DNA of 43,307 nucleotides from Parasphingorhabdus sp. (GTDB lineage Bacteria; Pseudomonadota; Alphaproteobacteria; Sphingomonadales; Sphingomonadaceae), in NCBI GenBank assembly GCA_030373505.1, contig JAUCYS010000021.1:1-43307 (forward strand). Direction: 5' to 3'. A program made the position numbers and the translations under genes. How positions within the stretch are numbered: the first letter of the stretch is position 1; every line of letters starts with the position of its first letter. Below are positions 21,044 through 30,701 of the stretch, piece after piece. The notes beneath the pieces were generated by a model, which saw nothing but the letters and a program-made list of their open reading frames with translations, was not told where the DNA came from and searched no databases.

Positions 21044-24000
21044 CCGGTTACGCGTTGCGCGAGTTTTGACAGGCCGGTCGTCAACTGGGTCAGCCCATGC
21101 AGACGGGACTTGGGATCGCGCCATTTGCGCTCGATGAACAGTTTATTGTCGGGCCGGATACGGGCCGTTCCCTTAAGCCGTTCGACATATTCGAGCAGAC
21201 CGGGTACGTTGGGGAAACTGTCTTCGCGGAAGGTGACCAGGGCGCCGCGCGGTCCCATTTCGATCTTCGCAATCTGGGCCTTCACACAGTTCATCTTGAT
21301 ATGCATCAGCTTCAGCAGATTATCCGTCTGAATGGGGAGGTCGCCGAACCGGTCGATCATTTCGGCCGCGAAGGATTCGATTTCGGCAAGGGTCTTGAGG
21401 CCGTTCATGCGGCGATAGAGGCCCATCCGCAGCGACAGGTCGGGCACATATTCTTCCGGAATGAGAATCGGGGCATCGACGGTGATCTGGGGAGAGAAGC
21501 TGTCGGTCTGTACCGGCATGCCGGACCCTTTCGCCTTGGCTTCCAGAATCGCGTCTTCCAGCATCGACTGGTAGAGTTCGAAACCCACTTCCTTGATATG
21601 CCCGGACTGTTCGTCGCCCAGCAGATTGCCGGCACCGCGAATGTCGAGATCGTGGCTGGCGAGTTCGAATCCCGCGCCCAGGCTGTCCAGATCGCCCAGG
21701 ATTTTGAGTCGTTTCTCTGCCTTTTCGGTGATGATCCGGTCCTTTGGGGTCACCATATAGGCATAAGCGCGCGTTTTTGACCGGCCGACGCGCCCCCTCA
21801 GCTGATAGAGCTGCGCCAGGCCGAAGCGATCGGCGCGGTGAATGATCAGCGTATTGGCGCTGGGAATGTCGAGACCGCTTTCGACGATTGTCGTCGACAG
21901 CAGCACGTCATAATTGCGGTCGTAAAAGGCGGACATCCGTTCTTCCACGGTAGCCGGGGCCATCTGGCCATGGGCAACGACATAAGTCAGTTCGGGCGCA
22001 TGTTTCTTGAGGAAATCCTCGATATCGGGCAGGTCGGCGATCCGCGGCACGACGATGAAGGACTGGCCGCCGCGATAATGTTCGCGCAGCAGCGCCTCGC
22101 GCAAAGGAACGGGATCCCATGGCATGACATAGGTGCGCACGGCGAGCCGGTCGACCGGCGGTGTCTGGATGACGGACAGTTCGCGCATACCGGTCATGGC
22201 CATCTGCAATGTTCGCGGGATCGGGGTCGCGGTCAGCGTCAGCACATGGACATCCGCCTTCATCGCCTTGAGCCGTTCCTTGTGGGTCACGCCAAAGCGC
22301 TGCTCCTCGTCGATGATGATCAGACCAAGGCGCTGGAATTCGATCGATTTGGCCAGCAGGGCGTGGGTGCCGATAACAATATCGACATCCCCGTTGGCGA
22401 GACCTTCCTTGGTTTTTTTGGCCTCGGCGGGCGCTACCAGCCGTGACAGTCTGCCGATCTTCACCGGGAAAGGGCGGAAACGCTCCTCGAAATTGTTGAA
22501 ATGCTGACGAGCGAGCAGCGTCGTCGGTGCGATGATCGCCACCTGCATCCCGGCCATGGCGGCGGCAAAGGCAGCACGCATCGCGACCTCGGTCTTGCCG
22601 AAGCCGACATCGCCGCAGACCAGCCGGTCCATCGCCTTGCCCGATGCCATGTCATTCAGCACTTCCTCGATCGCCTGCTGCTGGTCATCGGTTTCCTGAT
22701 AGGGGAAGCGATCGACAAAGCCGGCCATTTCGGATGGCTGCACGCGGGCAGCGGTCGCCGGTTGCAGCGCACGCGCAGCGGCGGTCCGGAGCAGCTCGTG
22801 GGCAATCGCCCGAATCCGTTCCTTCAGCTTTGATTTTCGCCGCTGCCAGCCTTCACCGCCGAGACGGTCCAGCACCACGCTGTCGCCGCCTTCGCCATAG
22901 CGGCTGAGCACGTCGATATTTTCGACCGGCACATAGAGCTTGTCGCCGCCGGCATATTTCAGATGCACGCAGTCATGCGGGCTGGTGCCGACCGGTATCG
23001 AGACGATGCCTTCATACAGCCCGATGCCATGTTCCAGATGGACCACCAGATCGCCCTGGCTGAGCGCCGACAATTCCTCGATAAAGGCATCACTGCTCTT
23101 GCGCCGCTTCGACTTGCGGACCAGCCGGTCGCCGAAAATATCCTGCTCGGTGAGCAGGGACAGGCTTTCTGTCCGGAATCCGGACGATAGCGGCAAGATG
23201 GTCACCGCCACCCCCGGTCCTGCCGACAGGCAGGATTCCCAGTCGTCACAGAGCACGGTTGTTTTTACGTCATGATCCTTGAGCAGGTCAAAAATACGTG
23301 CCCGCGAACCCTTGCTGTAGCTGGCGACGATTGCCGTGCTTCCGGCTTTTGTCAGGCTGTTAAGATGGGCACCCAGTGCCCGGTAAATATTCTCGTTGCG
23401 CGCCCGCTCGGGAGAAAAATCCCGGGGCGATGAAACCGACATCGACAGGACCTTGTCCGATTCCGGTTCGTCAAATTCGCTCAGAATATGGATCGGCGCA
23501 TCGTTCTCGCGAGACCGCCATTCCTCTGGTGTCAGATAGAGCATCTCGGGCGGGAGCGGCCGGTAACTGGACAGATTGGCCTTGTCGGCTTCCACACGGT
23601 TCTTGTGATAGTCGGCGATGGCGGAAAATTGCGCTTCTGCTGCGGCCGCTCCGGCTGCATCGCGCAGGACAATGCAATCATCCCCGACATAGTCAAAAAT
23701 CGTCGCCAGCCTCTCCTCGAGCAGCGGCAGCCAATGTTCCATGCCGGCCAGCCGGCGCCCGTCAGAGATCGATTGGTAGAGCGGATCGCTGGTCGAAACG
23801 GCACCGAAAAGATCGCGATAGCGGGTGCGGAAACGGGTTATGCTTTCCGCATCGAGCAGAAATTCAGATACCGGAAGCAGATCCAGGCTGTCGACATTGC
23901 CCACGGTGCGCTGGTCGGCCGGATCGAATTCCCGCAAGCTCTCAATTTCATCGCCAAACAGGTCGATCCGGATGGGACGTTCCGCGCCCGGCGGAAACAG

Positions 24001-24510
24001 ATCGATCAGCCCGCCGCGTGCGGCAAATTCGCCGCTGTCGGCGACCGTGTCCACCCGCACGAATCCGTTCGCGTAAAGGAAGGAGATCAGCTTTTCCTGT
24101 TCGACCGTCGTTCCCGGTGCGAGGTGGGTGACAAATTCCTTTATCCGCTGTGGTTCCAGAACCCGCTGCGTGACCGCGTTGACCGTCGTGACCACCAGCT
24201 GCGAGCCGCTGAGGGGTGTGGCAAGCCTGGCCAGAGCCGCCAGTCGATCCGAAGTGGTGTGCAGCGCCGGAGACGCGCGGTCATAGGGCAGGCAGTCCCA
24301 AGCAGGAAACTCGACGATGTCGAGGTCGGGCGCGAAAAAGCGAGCGGCTTCGACGATGGCGCTCATCGCGGCATCGTCGGTAGCGACAAACATGGTTCGC
24401 CGACCCGACTGGACGGCGATTTCGGACAGAAACAGTGGACGATAGCCGACCGGCACGCCCGCCAGCGTCATGCCTGTTTCAGAGGCCAGTAATTTATCTA
24501 GATAGGGCAC
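21040..24510 (-). CDS. mfd: Mfd, transcription-repair coupling factor
   Basis: Mfd removes RNA polymerase stalled at lesions and recruits UvrA. The sequence shows the UvrB-like N-terminal module, then the RNA-polymerase interaction region (SQGDLVVHLEHGIGLYEG). The RecG-like translocase follows with Walker A CGDVGFGKTEVAMRA and Walker B IIDEEQRFGV, then SATANTLIIHRADRFGL-like motifs and the TRG segment. No ATG fits well. The longest frame (to 24663) would overlap sdhE by 122 bases, so I place the start at the GTG at 24510 (VPYLDKLLASETG, 1156 residues). The ATG at 24471 is an alternative. sdhE lies 31 bases upstream and is probably co-transcribed. Confidence 0.93.
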   Translation of the reverse strand: MPYLDKLLASETGMTLAGVPVGYRPLFLSEIAVQSGRRTMFVATDDAAMSAIVEAARFFAPDLDIVEFPAWDCLPYDRASPALHTTSDRLAALARLATPLSGSQLVVTTVNAVTQRVLEPQRIKEFVTHLAPGTTVEQEKLISFLYANGFVRVDTVADSGEFAARGGLIDLFPPGAERPIRIDLFGDEIESLREFDPADQRTVGNVDSLDLLPVSEFLLDAESITRFRTRYRDLFGAVSTSDPLYQSISDGRRLAGMEHWLPLLEERLATIFDYVGDDCIVLRDAAGAAAAEAQFSAIADYHKNRVEADKANLSSYRPLPPEMLYLTPEEWRSRENDAPIHILSEFDEPESDKVLSMSVSSPRDFSPERARNENIYRALGAHLNSLTKAGSTAIVASYSKGSRARIFDLLKDHDVKTTVLCDDWESCLSAGPGVAVTILPLSSGFRTESLSLLTEQDIFGDRLVRKSKRRKSSDAFIEELSALSQGDLVVHLEHGIGLYEGIVSIPVGTSPHDCVHLKYAGGDKLYVPVENIDVLSRYGEGGDSVVLDRLGGEGWQRRKSKLKERIRAIAHELLRTAAARALQPATAARVQPSEMAGFVDRFPYQETDDQQQAIEEVLNDMASGKAMDRLVCGDVGFGKTEVAMRAAFAAAMAGMQVAIIAPTTLLARQHFNNFEERFRPFPVKIGRLSRLVAPAEAKKTKEGLANGDVDIVIGTHALLAKSIEFQRLGLIIIDEEQRFGVTHKERLKAMKADVHVLTLTATPIPRTLQMAMTGMRELSVIQTPPVDRLAVRTYVMPWDPVPLREALLREHYRGGQSFIVVPRIADLPDIEDFLKKHAPELTYVVAHGQMAPATVEERMSAFYDRNYDVLLSTTIVESGLDIPSANTLIIHRADRFGLAQLYQLRGRVGRSKTRAYAYMVTPKDRIITEKAEKRLKILGDLDSLGAGFELASHDLDIRGAGNLLGDEQSGHIKEVGFELYQSMLEDAILEAKAKGSGMPVQTDSFSPQITVDAPILIPEEYVPDLSLRMGLYRRMNGLKTLAEIESFAAEMIDRFGDLPIQTDNLLKLMHIKMNCVKAQIAKIEMGPRGALVTFREDSFPNVPGLLEYVERLKGTARIRPDNKLFIERKWRDPKSRLHGLTQLTTGLSKLAQRVTG

Positions 24511-24541
24511 GCAAAATCGCTTTGGATATGGGACAGGGATA

Positions 24542-24808
24542 TTATTTTGTGGCGTCAATATAATCGAGTTGCTGCATGGCATCCATCTGCGGTCCACAAA
24601 AATCGGGGGGAACGGGCAGGGTGCCGATCGCCCAGGCCATGATATCCACGTCTTCCTCGGCAAGCAGCCGGTCGAACCAGTCTATTTCTTTCTCTGACCA
24701 CTCCGGGCCATAGCGATCAAAAAAACCGCCGATCAGGAAATCGGCCTCTCTGGTTCCGCGATGCCATGCACGAAATTGCAGCCTTTTCAGCTTTGTTTCG
24801 CGGTCCAT
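24542..24808 (-). CDS. sdhE: SdhE, FAD assembly factor of succinate dehydrogenase
   Basis: This is an 88-residue protein of the SdhE/Sdh5 (DUF339) family that promotes covalent flavinylation of SdhA. The key motif reads HRGTREADFLIGGFFD, with the conserved RGxxE, and WFDRLLAEEDVDIMAWA follows as in the family. A GGAG ribosome binding site lies before the ATG. Pairing with mfd downstream and recG divergent upstream is common in alphaproteobacteria. The length is normal. Confidence 0.92.
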   Translation of the reverse strand: MDRETKLKRLQFRAWHRGTREADFLIGGFFDRYGPEWSEKEIDWFDRLLAEEDVDIMAWAIGTLPVPPDFCGPQMDAMQQLDYIDATK

Positions 24809-24867
24809 ATTAGCTGCTCCAACTTGGCTGGCATAATGTGCCAGCGACGGTATAAAGGCGGATAGAC

Positions 24868-26925
24868 ATGCGCCCCGAGATACTCAATCCATTATTTGGT
24901 GAAACCCAGTCGCTCAAGGGCGTCGGCAAGGTGCTGGCCAAGCCGCTGGAGAAGCTGCGCCTGACCCGGGTCAAGGATCTGCTCTATCACAAGCCTAGCT
25001 ACTGGATGCACCGCAAGCGCGTGGATGTGCTGGATGAAATCGATGTGGGCGAAACAATCATTATCGAAGTGACGCCGGTCGATTACCGTACCGGCGGTCC
25101 CCGGAGCCCGCTGCGCGTGCATGCAACGGACAAGGTCGGCAATTATATCAGCCTGACCTTTTTCGGGCGAAATCCGGGCTGGCCGAAAAAGCTGCTGCCG
25201 CTGGGGGAACGGAAGATTATTTCCGGCAAGCTGGAGCGTTATGGCGACGAACTGCAGATGGTCCATCCGGATCAGGTGCTTGAACCGGACAAGGCCGATT
25301 CGATAGCGTTGGTGGAACCCATTTATCCCCTGGCAGAGGGGCTCGGCAATGCGCGCATGCGCCAGCTGGTCGAACAGTCACTGGCACTGGCGCCGTCGCT
25401 GCCGGAATGGATCGAACCCAGCCAGCTTGCCGCGAAAAAATGGAAGAGCTGGAAGGATAGTATTTTTGCCCTACACGGCGCAGAGAGCGGGGATGCCACT
25501 GACAGGCTCGCCTATGACGAGGTGTTTGCCAACCAGCTCGCTTTCATGCTCGTCCGCGCCAGCAACAAGAGCAAGAAAGGCATTCCGATCCACGGAGATG
25601 GGAGGCTTCGGGGTCAGCTGAAACTGCCGTTTGCACTCACCAATGCCCAGACGCGCTGTATCGCCGAGATTGAAGGCGATCTTGCGCAAAGCGCGCCGAT
25701 GCTGCGCCTGCTTCAGGGCGATGTCGGGTCGGGCAAGACGCTGGTAGCCGTGATGGCGCTGCTGGCGGCAGTGGAAGCAGGATATCAGGGAGCCTTTCTG
25801 GCGCCGACCGAAATTCTGGCGCGGCAGCATTTTGAAGGCCTGCAGAAATTGCTGGCCGGGGTTCCGGTCAATCTCGCGATACTGACCGGCCGCGACAAGG
25901 GTAAAGTCCGCGAGGCCACGCTGATGGGGCTGATGGATGGGTCGATCGATATATTGATCGGCACCCATGCCATTTTTCAGGAGCATGTCCGGTACCGGAA
26001 TCTTGCGGTCGCAGTTATCGACGAACAGCATAAATTTGGCGTTTCCCAGCGGCTGATGCTCACGCAGAAGGCAGAGCGAACACCGCATTTGCTGGCCATG
26101 ACCGCGACGCCGATTCCGCGGACACTGACGCTCAGCCAGTTTGGCGAAATGGATGTGTCGCGTATCGATGAGCTTCCCCCGGGCCGGCAAACCATCGAAA
26201 CCAGCGTGATTTCCGAGGCCCGCTTGCCGGATGTGGTCGAGGGGCTTGCCCGCCATATCGCCGCCGGGGGGCAGGCTTACTGGGTTTGTCCGCTGATTGA
26301 CGAAAGCGAAAAGAGCGATCTGGCCGCTGCCGAAGACCGCGCCGCCCTGCTGCAAGCAAGATTTGGCGATCAGGTCGGATTGGTGCACGGCCGGATGAAG
26401 GGGCCGGAAAAAGACCTGGTGATGTCTCGCTTTCAGCGGAACGAAATCAAGGTGCTTGTTGCCACGACGGTTATCGAAGTCGGCGTGGATGTGCCGAATG
26501 CCAGCCTGATGGTGATCGAAGCTGCGGATCGTTTTGGTCTTGCCCAGCTGCACCAGCTGCGCGGACGCGTCGGTCGCGGCAGTGTAAAATCCAACTGTCT
26601 GCTGATCCGCAGTGAAGCGCTGAGCGAAACGGCTCGCGCCCGGCTCACTCTTATGCGCGAGACAAATGATGGCTTTCGGATTGCCGAGGAAGATCTCCGC
26701 CTGCGCGGAGCTGGTGAATTGCTGGGCACGCGGCAATCGGGGGATGCGGGCTTCCGGGTAGCGACTCCAGCACAGGTCAATGAGCTGATCGTACCGGCTA
26801 CGGATGATGCGAGGCTGTTACTTGATCGCGATGGCGGACTGGCCAGCGAGAGAGGGCAGGCGGCGCGGATAGCGCTCTATCTGTTTGAACGGGATTGGGG
26901 TGTCAGTCTGCTGCGGAGCGGTTAG
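24868..26925 (+). CDS. recG: RecG, ATP-dependent branch-migration helicase
   Basis: RecG remodels stalled forks and Holliday junctions. The protein has 685 residues, with the N-terminal wedge/OB domain (TPVDYRTGGPRSPLRVHATD), Walker A QGDVGSGKTLVAVMALLA (G284 begins the P loop) and Walker B VIDEQHKFGV (DEQH from residue 385). It continues with TATPIPRTLTL, then HQLRGRVGRG and LRLRGAGELLGTRQSG. All helicase motifs are intact. It is divergent from sdhE. Its TAG stop overlaps the TAA stop of the convergent PilZ gene. Confidence 0.97.
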   Translation: MRPEILNPLFGETQSLKGVGKVLAKPLEKLRLTRVKDLLYHKPSYWMHRKRVDVLDEIDVGETIIIEVTPVDYRTGGPRSPLRVHATDKVGNYISLTFFGRNPGWPKKLLPLGERKIISGKLERYGDELQMVHPDQVLEPDKADSIALVEPIYPLAEGLGNARMRQLVEQSLALAPSLPEWIEPSQLAAKKWKSWKDSIFALHGAESGDATDRLAYDEVFANQLAFMLVRASNKSKKGIPIHGDGRLRGQLKLPFALTNAQTRCIAEIEGDLAQSAPMLRLLQGDVGSGKTLVAVMALLAAVEAGYQGAFLAPTEILARQHFEGLQKLLAGVPVNLAILTGRDKGKVREATLMGLMDGSIDILIGTHAIFQEHVRYRNLAVAVIDEQHKFGVSQRLMLTQKAERTPHLLAMTATPIPRTLTLSQFGEMDVSRIDELPPGRQTIETSVISEARLPDVVEGLARHIAAGGQAYWVCPLIDESEKSDLAAAEDRAALLQARFGDQVGLVHGRMKGPEKDLVMSRFQRNEIKVLVATTVIEVGVDVPNASLMVIEAADRFGLAQLHQLRGRVGRGSVKSNCLLIRSEALSETARARLTLMRETNDGFRIAEEDLRLRGAGELLGTRQSGDAGFRVATPAQVNELIVPATDDARLLLDRDGGLASERGQAARIALYLFERDWGVSLLRSG

Positions 26926-27239
26926 GGATTTTTCATCTTGTCCAGCATCCTGACGAAATCCGGCTGCCGAATGACCCGCTCGAATTCGAAGCCGTGGCGC
27001 CCCTGATGCGACCATACAAGATAGGCTTCGATACGTCCGGTTACGGGCAGGCGAACCGTGATGCGGTCTCCCTTTTCCATCTCGATCGGGTCCGTCAGCA
27101 TCATCCCGTGAGCGGAAATATTCGCGATATGAATCTGCATTTCCTGATCCGGCTGAATTTCGCAAACGGTTTCAAAATCGACGGGGAAACGCGTCGCACG
27201 GCGCGGATCAGGTGACATTTCGGGGGATACGGTCGTCAT
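26922..27239 (-). CDS. PilZ domain protein
   Basis: This is a stand-alone PilZ protein of 105 residues. The c-di-GMP-binding signatures are present: an RRATRFPVDF segment (RxxxR type) near the N-terminus and ANISAHGMML (the [D/N]xSxxG type) about 25 residues later. It is probably a cytoplasmic c-di-GMP effector controlling motility, adhesion or polysaccharide output. The target is not indicated. It overlaps the recG stop at its 3' end and stands 89 bases downstream of tyrS. An EAL protein is encoded 6 kb away in the same window. Confidence 0.85.
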   Translation of the reverse strand: MTTVSPEMSPDPRRATRFPVDFETVCEIQPDQEMQIHIANISAHGMMLTDPIEMEKGDRITVRLPVTGRIEAYLVWSHQGRHGFEFERVIRQPDFVRMLDKMKNP

Positions 27240-27328
27240 GTCTCTCGAGCTCCATGGTTGGTTAGGAGCAATTATAACAATCTATGAAAAATAAATGGTA
27301 AACGCGGGCCAGCGGTTACGCGAGAAAG

Positions 27329-28558
27329 CTAGATCTTGCGAAGCAGCCCGTGCTTTTTCTTGCCGGCAGATATTTTCTTGTCGGTATCCGACAAATCGAT
27401 GGTTGCAGAAGCATCGCCAACGGGTTCGTCATCAATGCGCGCGCCGCCGCCTGCTACGAGGCGCTTCGCTTCGCCTTTCGACGCACAGAATCCGATTCCC
27501 ACCAGAGCATCAAGCAAAGCAATCTGGGGGTCCGATATCTCGAGCACCGGCAAATTGCTCCCCGCCGCACCTTGCTCAAAGGTCTGCTGTGCGGTTTTGG
27601 CGGCCTCTTCGGCAGCGCCTTGGCCATGGGCCATGGCGGTCGCAGCGTCAGCGAGACGCTTTTTGGCTTCGTTGATCTCCGATCCCTCCAGCGCTTCCAG
27701 CCGCGCGACCTCGTCCAGATCAATATCGGTGAACAACCGCATGAACCTGCCGACATCGCGGTCGTCGGTATTGCGCCAGAATTGCCAGTAGTCATATGGC
27801 GAAAGCCGGTCAGCGTTCAGCCAGATCGCGCCATCGACGGACTTGCCCATTTTCGAGCCGTCAGCCTTGGTAATCAGGGGAGTGGTGACGCCGAACAGTT
27901 CGGCACCGTCCATGCGGCGGGCGAGTTCAATACCGTTGACAATATTGCCCCACTGGTCCGACCCGCCCATTTGCAACTTGCAGCCATATTGGCGCGAGAG
28001 TTCCAGAAAATCGTAAGCCTGCAGGATCATATAGTTGAATTCGAGGAAGGTCAGCGGCTGTTCGCGTTCCAGCCGGAGCTTGACCGAATCAAAGGCCAGC
28101 ATGCGATTGATGGTGAAATGACGGCCAATATCGCGCAAAAAGGGGATATATTCGAGCTGACTGAGCCAGTCGTCATTGTTGACCATGATCGCATCGGTCG
28201 GGCCATCGCCGAAGGTCAGGAAATTTTCGAAACTGCCGCGGATTTTGGCAAAATTTGACGCAATTCCCTCGTCATCCAGCAATTTGCGCATTTCATCCTT
28301 GCCGGACGGGTCTCCGACCTTGGTGGTGCCGCCACCCATGACAACAATCGGCTTGTGCCCCGATTGCTGCAGGCGACGGAGAAGCATGATCTGGACCAGA
28401 TTCCCGACGTGCAGCGAATCCGCGGTCACGTCAAAGCCGATATAGCCGGGAAGGATGCTCTTCGCGGCAAGAGAATCCAGTGCCTGGGCATCGGTTAACT
28501 GGTGGATATAGCCGCGATCATTCAGTAGACGCAGCAGATCGGATTGATAATGGGTCAT
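27329..28558 (-). CDS. tyrS: Tyrosyl-tRNA synthetase
   Basis: This is a 409-residue class I aminoacyl-tRNA synthetase. The HIGH motif appears as HVGN (residues 50-53), the tyrosine pocket contains [10 protein letters not shown] and GGSDQWGNI, and KMSKS appears as KMGKS. The C-terminus holds an S4 RNA-binding segment ending in basic residues ([16 protein letters not shown]). Length and motifs are those of bacterial TyrS. It is divergent from the DOMON-like gene with only 38 bases between them. Confidence 0.97.
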   Translation of the reverse strand: MTHYQSDLLRLLNDRGYIHQLTDAQALDSLAAKSILPGYIGFDVTADSLHVGNLVQIMLLRRLQQSGHKPIVVMGGGTTKVGDPSGKDEMRKLLDDEGIASNFAKIRGSFENFLTFGDGPTDAIMVNNDDWLSQLEYIPFLRDIGRHFTINRMLAFDSVKLRLEREQPLTFLEFNYMILQAYDFLELSRQYGCKLQMGGSDQWGNIVNGIELARRMDGAELFGVTTPLITKADGSKMGKSVDGAIWLNADRLSPYDYWQFWRNTDDRDVGRFMRLFTDIDLDEVARLEALEGSEINEAKKRLADAATAMAHGQGAAEEAAKTAQQTFEQGAAGSNLPVLEISDPQIALLDALVGIGFCASKGEAKRLVAGGGARIDDEPVGDASATIDLSDTDKKISAGKKKHGLLRKI

Positions 28559-28596
28559 GGATGGGTGCGTTACATGGGGATCACGAAAGTCGCAAT

Positions 28597-29136
28597 ATGC
28601 GTTTGAACCTGCAATGCCATCCGTTGACGCCGGCGTCCGCCATCGATCATATCACGGTCGAATGGTCGATGTCGGAAAGCGGCGTGATCTGGTTGCGATA
28701 TCATGTCGAAGGCAAGGTTGAGGAGGTTAAGCTTCCCTACGACAGGGATCAGCTGGAGCGCCGGGATGGTCTGTGGCAGAATAGCTGTTTCGAACTGTTC
28801 CTCAAGGAACCGGGAAAAGAGCGCTATTGCGAGTTCAACTTCTCGCCGGCGGGTCATTGGGCGGCTTATCACTTCACCGGCTATCGTGCAGACATGGCCC
28901 GGCTCGAGCTGCCGGAAGCACCTGAAATATTCCTGGATTTCAGCGACACGCATATCGGCCTGGAAGCGAGCTTCCGCTTGCCGGATAGCCGGATCTGCAA
29001 GGAGCTCGATGCGGGACTGTCTGCGGTCGTGGAAATGCGCACCGGCGACAAATCCCTATGGGCTTTGACGCATCCCGCAGCTAAGCCTGATTTTCACCAT
29101 CAGGATGGGTTCCAGCTTAGAATAGAGGCAACATGA
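28597..29136 (+). CDS. DOMON-like domain protein
   Basis: This is a 179-residue protein with a single DOMON-like beta-sandwich domain, a fold that in relatives binds haem or sugars. The start is the ATG at 28597 ([19 protein letters not shown]). An in-frame start 39 codons earlier lies inside the tyrS 5' end and is rejected. Typical family blocks are [12 protein letters not shown] and [21 protein letters not shown]. No signal peptide is visible, so it is probably cytoplasmic. Its stop overlaps the start of the NamZ-like gene (ATGA), so the two are translationally coupled. Its function is unknown; coupling suggests a role with sugar or muropeptide metabolism. Confidence 0.78.
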   Translation: MRLNLQCHPLTPASAIDHITVEWSMSESGVIWLRYHVEGKVEEVKLPYDRDQLERRDGLWQNSCFELFLKEPGKERYCEFNFSPAGHWAAYHFTGYRADMARLELPEAPEIFLDFSDTHIGLEASFRLPDSRICKELDAGLSAVVEMRTGDKSLWALTHPAAKPDFHHQDGFQLRIEAT

Positions 29137-30338
29137 AGGTCATGAAATTTGGAATAGACAGGCTGATCGAAGACGCCGGGCTCCGCAGACCTTTGGCGGG
29201 GAAACGGGTTGCGTTGCTGGCGCACCCGGCCTCGGTGACGCGCGATCTTGTACATAGTCTGGACGCGTTGTCGGCCCTTGATGATATCAATCTGACGGCC
29301 GCTTTCGGCCCGCAACACGGTTTGCGCGGTGACAAGCAGGACAATATGATCGAGTCGCCCGACTTTGATGATCCCGTCCACGGCATACCCATATTCAGCC
29401 TGTACGGGGAGGTCCGCCGACCTACCGACCAGTCGATGGGCACATTCGATGTGATCCTGATAGACCTTCAGGATCTGGGATGCCGAATCTACACGTTCAT
29501 CACGACATTGCGCTATATGCTGGAAGCCGCTGCCGAGCATGGCAAGGCGGTCTGGGTGCTGGACCGGCCCAATCCGGCGGGCAGGCCAGTCGAGGGAACC
29601 ATTCTTGCCGACGGATGGGAAAGCTTCGTGGGGGCAGGGCCGATGCCGATGCGGCACGGGCTGACCATGGGTGAAATGGGGCGTTGGATGATCGCCCATT
29701 TTAACATCGACGTCGATTATGAAGTGATAGAGATGGAGGGCTGGCAGCCGGAAGGTCCAGGCCATGGCTGGCCGGAAGACCGGCTGTGGATCAATCCCAG
29801 CCCCAACGCTCCCAATGTCAATATGGCCCGGGCCTACGCGGGAACCGTGATGCTGGAAGGGACAACGCTTTCGGAAGGGCGGGGGACCACGCGCCCACTG
29901 GAGCTATTTGGTGCGCCGGATATCGATGCCAGGGCGGTCATTGCGGAAATGCAGCGGACGGCGCCGCAATGGCTCAAGGGCTGCGCGCTGCGGGAAATCT
30001 GGTTCGAGCCGACCTTTCACAAGCATCAGGGACAATTGTGCAACGGCGTCCATATCCATGCGGAAGGGCCGTTTTATGACCACCAGGCTTTCCGTCCCTG
30101 GCGGCTGCAGGCGCTGGCGCTGAAGGCGATCGGAACGCTTTATTCCGGATATGAGCTGTGGCGGGACTTTCCCTATGAATATGAGGAAGGAAAGCTGGCG
30201 TTCGATGTCATCAACGGCGGACCCGGCCTGCGGGAATGGATTGAGGATCCCGCCGCCCATGCCGATGACCTGGAAGCGGTGGCCAGGCCCGACGAGCGGG
30301 AGTGGCGCGAATCGGTGCAGGATCACCTGCTCTATTGA
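29133..30338 (+). CDS. DUF1343 / NamZ-like exo-beta-N-acetylmuramidase family protein
   Basis: The 401-residue protein has the DUF1343 signature. ALLAHPASVT comes first, then AAFGPQHGLRGDKQDNM, GIPIFSLYGEVRRPT, FDVILIDLQDLGCRIYTF, WVLDRPNPAGRPVEG, and an EGRGTTRPLELFGAP block. The characterised member NamZ cleaves terminal N-acetylmuramic acid from peptidoglycan fragments, feeding cell-wall recycling. This copy has no signal peptide, unlike secreted homologues, so it would act in the cytoplasm. The start overlaps the DOMON-like gene by 4 bases. A MurU-like recycling gene lies at the left end of the window. Confidence 0.85.
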   Translation: MKVMKFGIDRLIEDAGLRRPLAGKRVALLAHPASVTRDLVHSLDALSALDDINLTAAFGPQHGLRGDKQDNMIESPDFDDPVHGIPIFSLYGEVRRPTDQSMGTFDVILIDLQDLGCRIYTFITTLRYMLEAAAEHGKAVWVLDRPNPAGRPVEGTILADGWESFVGAGPMPMRHGLTMGEMGRWMIAHFNIDVDYEVIEMEGWQPEGPGHGWPEDRLWINPSPNAPNVNMARAYAGTVMLEGTTLSEGRGTTRPLELFGAPDIDARAVIAEMQRTAPQWLKGCALREIWFEPTFHKHQGQLCNGVHIHAEGPFYDHQAFRPWRLQALALKAIGTLYSGYELWRDFPYEYEEGKLAFDVINGGPGLREWIEDPAAHADDLEAVARPDEREWRESVQDHLLY

Positions 30339-30339
30339 G

Positions 30340-30356
30340 ATGTTGCACTGCAACAT
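30340..30356. promoter_or_regulatory. Perfect 17-base palindrome, possible operator
   Basis: ATGTTGCA-C-TGCAACAT is a perfect dyad with 8-base arms directly after the NamZ-like stop codon. The single-base centre makes a hairpin terminator unlikely and no T-run follows. A dimeric regulator site controlling the small gene at 30396 is the best guess. Confidence 0.35.
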
Positions 30357-30395
30357 ATTTATTGCAATTGGCGGTAAATCTGATAATTTGGCCGA

Positions 30396-30698
30396 ATGTT
30401 ACCGAGCAAAGAAATATTCGAAGGCGTCGCGCTGAAAAAATGCGTGGCTGCGACTTATAACAATACGATTTTCAAGCTGGCACCGCATATTCTCTATACG
30501 CGGCACGACGAAATGTATGTCGATGCGGTTCCGCTAGAGAAAGACGGGCAACCTCCCCGGGAAATCAAGCTTGGCACGTTCAAGCTGTCCGGTCTCAAGG
30601 ATGTGCGCGTCGAAGACCTGCATTTTGAGCGGTCGGACATTTTCGAACCGGCGGCCGAAAAATATGAAGGCACAACCTTGCTGGCGATAGAAGGCTAG
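30396..30698 (+). CDS. Small conserved-looking hypothetical protein, possibly WYL-like
   Basis: I cannot name this 100-residue protein with certainty. It begins MLPSKEIFEGVALKKCVAAT and contains DEMYVDAVPLEKDGQPPREI followed by KLGTFKLSGLKDVRVEDLHF. The pattern resembles the beta-rich core of WYL-type ligand-binding domains without the HTH part. No signal peptide or membrane segment is seen. A perfect palindrome lies 40 bases upstream. Its stop is 3 bases from the stop of the convergent VWA gene. Confidence 0.6.
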   Translation: MLPSKEIFEGVALKKCVAATYNNTIFKLAPHILYTRHDEMYVDAVPLEKDGQPPREIKLGTFKLSGLKDVRVEDLHFERSDIFEPAAEKYEGTTLLAIEG

Positions 30699-30701
30699 AG
30701 A

